Part shown: positions 62,069 through 64,000 of the stretch, in pieces
Numbering within the stretch: position 1 is the stretch's first letter
Layout of the letters: every line of letters starts with the position of its first letter
NCBI GenBank assembly: GCA_019155185.1
Contig: CM032802.1
Location: 16,332,425-16,396,424 of the forward strand
Origin: Beaufortia kweichowensis
Taxonomy: Eukaryota; Chordata; Actinopteri; Cypriniformes; Gastromyzontidae
Direction: 5' to 3'
DNA length: 64,000 nucleotides
Made by a program: the position numbers and the translations under genes
Notes under the pieces: model-generated
Database searches by the model: none
Seen by the model: the letters and a program-made list of their open reading frames with translations, nothing else
Told to the model about the DNA's origin: nothing

Positions 62069-62208
62069 TGTAGTGATTCTGTGGGGATGGTGTTATTTAA
62101 ACACTCTCCAGCATCTCTACTAGTTATAGTGAAACTAAGACGGTGTTATTTAAAACACGGTTCAGTTTCAGGTTATAATTACTTGTGGCTCAAATGGAAA
62201 TACCTACA
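62069..62208. repeat. Right 140-bp direct repeat flanking the gag block
   Basis: 139 of 140 bases match 56453-56592. It abuts the ATTCA repeats at the LINE end. Confidence 0.9.
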
Positions 62209-62673
62209 ATTCAATTCAATTCAATTCAATTCAATTTTATTTGTATAGCGCTTTTCACAAAGGACATTGTATCAAAGCAGCTTTACATGTAATAACAGAT
62301 AGCAGTCAGTGGTCAGGGATTCAAAAAAACTCTTTAAGAGAGAAAAAAAACCCTGACATGACGTGTTGTAGTTGCAATCCGTAGCATGTGCAATCCGTAA
62401 TAAAGGACACAATTTGCCATTGATCGCATCTATAACTCGCTATGCAGTTTACAAGATACAGAGACATACATTATAGGATACAGAAATTACTTTAGAGAGT
62501 GAGTAAAATGTTATATGTGAGGTGTAATGTAGTAGATTTGATTGTAATTTAACAGGTGTAGGAGGTTGTCCTGGGTGGTCGACATTTAGTAGCACCAGGA
62601 TGGACATCAGGTGGGGCAGTGTTGTGCCAACTGGAACTCATTCCTCGGGATACCTCGGAGAAAGGAGAGGGGG

Positions 62674-62675
<2 letters not shown>

Positions 62676-62722
<47 letters not shown>
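62676..62722. repeat. (GA)n microsatellite in the LINE 3' UTR
   Basis: About 23 GA dinucleotides. Confidence 0.95.
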
Positions 62723-62729
<7 letters not shown>

Positions 62730-62867
62730 ACAGAGTAGCATTAGCGTAGCAGCCGTTCCTATGTAGATGTAGGCAGTTATATGTGATAACACATGCAGTA
62801 TGCAGTATGTGTGTGTGCCGGTTCCAGTTGAGTTAACTATTGCGGCCTTAGAGAGTTGGATCTGAGA

Positions 62868-64000
62868 TTATGTGAATGCGAGGCTAAAGAGATAAGTCTT
62901 TAATTTACTTTTAAACAGTTCGAGTGTGTCTGAGTCCCGGACTTTACTGGGAAGGTCATTCCATAGTTTTGGTGCTAAGTAGGAGAAGGATCTTCCACCT
63001 TTAGATTTTGATATTCTTGGAACTATTAACAGCCCGCCATTTTGTGAACATAATGTCCGTGATGGATTGTATGCTGATAGTAGTTCATGGAGGTATAACG
63101 GCCTTGCTAAGCCATTTAGGGCTTTGTATGTAATTAACAGAATTTTGAAATGTATGCGATACTTTACAGGTAGCCAGTGAAGTGTTGCTAGGAGTGGACT
63201 TATGTGCTCATATTTTTTTGATCTAGTAAGAACTCTAGCAGCTGCATTTTTTGAACCAGCTGAAGCTTATTTATTTGCTTTGCATGACACCCCCAGTAAT
63301 GAATTACAGTAGTCAATTCTGGAGGTCATAAACGCGTGGATTAGCTTCTCTATATCTGAGACAGACAGCATATGTCGCATCTTTGAAATATTTCTAAGGT
63401 GAAAAAATGCAGTTCGGCATACATTGGAAATGTGACCATCGAAAGACAGGTTCTTATCTAGAATAACACCTAGGTTCTTGACTGCGGAAGAAGGGACAAT
63501 GGTGCAGCCTTCTATAGAGATGTTGTGGACTATCGTGTCGTGTTTGGAGCTATTGGGTTCAATAATCAGAACCTCTGTCTTGTTGGAATTAAGTAGAAGG
63601 AAGTTGTTTGCCATCCATATTCTAATATCGTTGATACAGTCTATTAGCTTTGAAAAACAATGGGTTTTGTCAGGTTCTGAGGAAATATAAAGCTGGGTAT
63701 CGTCAGCGTAACAGTGGAAGTTGATGTCATGTTTCTTAATAATATCTCCGAGGGGAAGCATATATAGTGCGAAGACAATGGGACCAAGAACTGTGGTACG
63801 CCGTGTTTTACCTGAGAGTAATAAGATTTTTCCTCGTTAGTATAGACAAAGTGGTAGCGATCAGTTAAATAAGATTTGAACCAGGCTAAGGCTTGACCAT
63901 TTATGCCAACAAGGTTTTCCAGTCTATCGAGTAAGATTGTATGATCTATTGTATCAAAAGCTGCACTGAGGTCGAGTAAAATAAGAATAGATGTTTCACC
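62868..64000 (-). pseudogene. LINE reverse transcriptase, C-terminal half, broken
   Basis: The minus strand shows LLDLSAAFDTIDH, HGVPQ, and the catalytic box CYADDTQLYI, then SRIDYCNSLL and the post-RT motif LHWLPVKYRI, ending LFSLAFT at the stop (62868-62870). This order is that of the CR1/L2/Jockey group. There are at least two frame breaks: one near 63810 just after HGVPQ and one near 63270 after NSLL. The longest unbroken part is 63267-63761 (164 codons). Partial because of the window edge; not functional. Confidence 0.85.

Larger units (their letters stand above)
62209..64000 (-). mobile_element. CR1/L2-like LINE, 3' part, running off the right edge
   Basis: The 3' end lies at 62209 with about five copies of ATTCA (TTGAA on the element strand), followed inward by the tatttgtatagcgctttt motif that is common in fish. 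The coding remnant occupies 62868-64000 and the 3' UTR, with a (GA)n run, 62241-62867. The 5' end is outside the window. Confidence 0.85.

Noticed and set aside
56453..62208. Calling the 140-bp repeats LTRs
   Set aside because: Ends are TG...CA, but there is no target duplication, no convincing primer-binding site or polypurine tract, and 140 bp is very short. Kept only as direct repeats.

Overview
The window is teleost fish DNA, most likely cyprinid-like. The evidence is a split SLC6 transporter gene with vertebrate exon structure, a UDP-glucuronosyltransferase coded in one exon as in the fish UGT5 family, fish-type Tc1, LTR and LINE debris, long dinucleotide repeats, and eukaryotic tRNA genes with introns and no encoded CCA.

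Layout. 1-10410: AT-rich non-coding DNA with microsatellites and no gene I can support. 10411-11005: an inverted, decayed piece of the tRNA repeat. 11011-42342: the main feature, a head-to-tail array of ten full copies of a unit of about 3.0 kb plus a 1.0-kb partial copy. Each unit carries Thr-AGT, Thr-TGT, Arg-TCT (with intron) and Thr-CGT on the minus strand and Tyr-GTA (with intron) on the plus strand. It also carries a Glu-CTC copy that has lost its D arm and a Met-CAT copy with a shortened D arm, both minus. About 27 of the 50 potentially functional tRNA copies look intact; most others differ by small indels. 42683-43009: a solo LTR with a 5-bp target duplication. 44778-45727: a Tc1-like element that kept the ends of its transposase but lost the catalytic middle. 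45917-47491: a UGT5-like gene (minus). 48101-48498: a probable second LTR. 49430-54452: a complete 14-exon SLC6 gene (minus, 587 codons) of the GABA/betaine/taurine branch, with unusual residues in the substrate pocket. 56453-62208: a retrotransposon-derived block with a frameshifted gag-like gene (minus), no pol, and 140-bp near-identical direct repeats at both ends. 62209-64000: the 3' part of a CR1/L2-like LINE (minus), running off the right edge.

How it fits together. The three Thr isoacceptors of each unit can decode all four Thr codons, so the array is a tenfold amplified threonine set with Arg and Tyr genes attached. Arg, Thr-CGT and Tyr have T-tracts close behind them; Thr-TGT and Thr-AGT do not, and may share a transcript. 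Damage shared between units (the same Glu deletion in units 5 and 7, the same spacer deletion in units 2 and 3) points to continuing unequal exchange or conversion. Many one- to three-base indels fall in GC-rich tracts such as GGCGCC and may be assembly errors. The UGT and SLC6 genes are independent single-copy loci with ordinary promoters; nothing ties them to the array.
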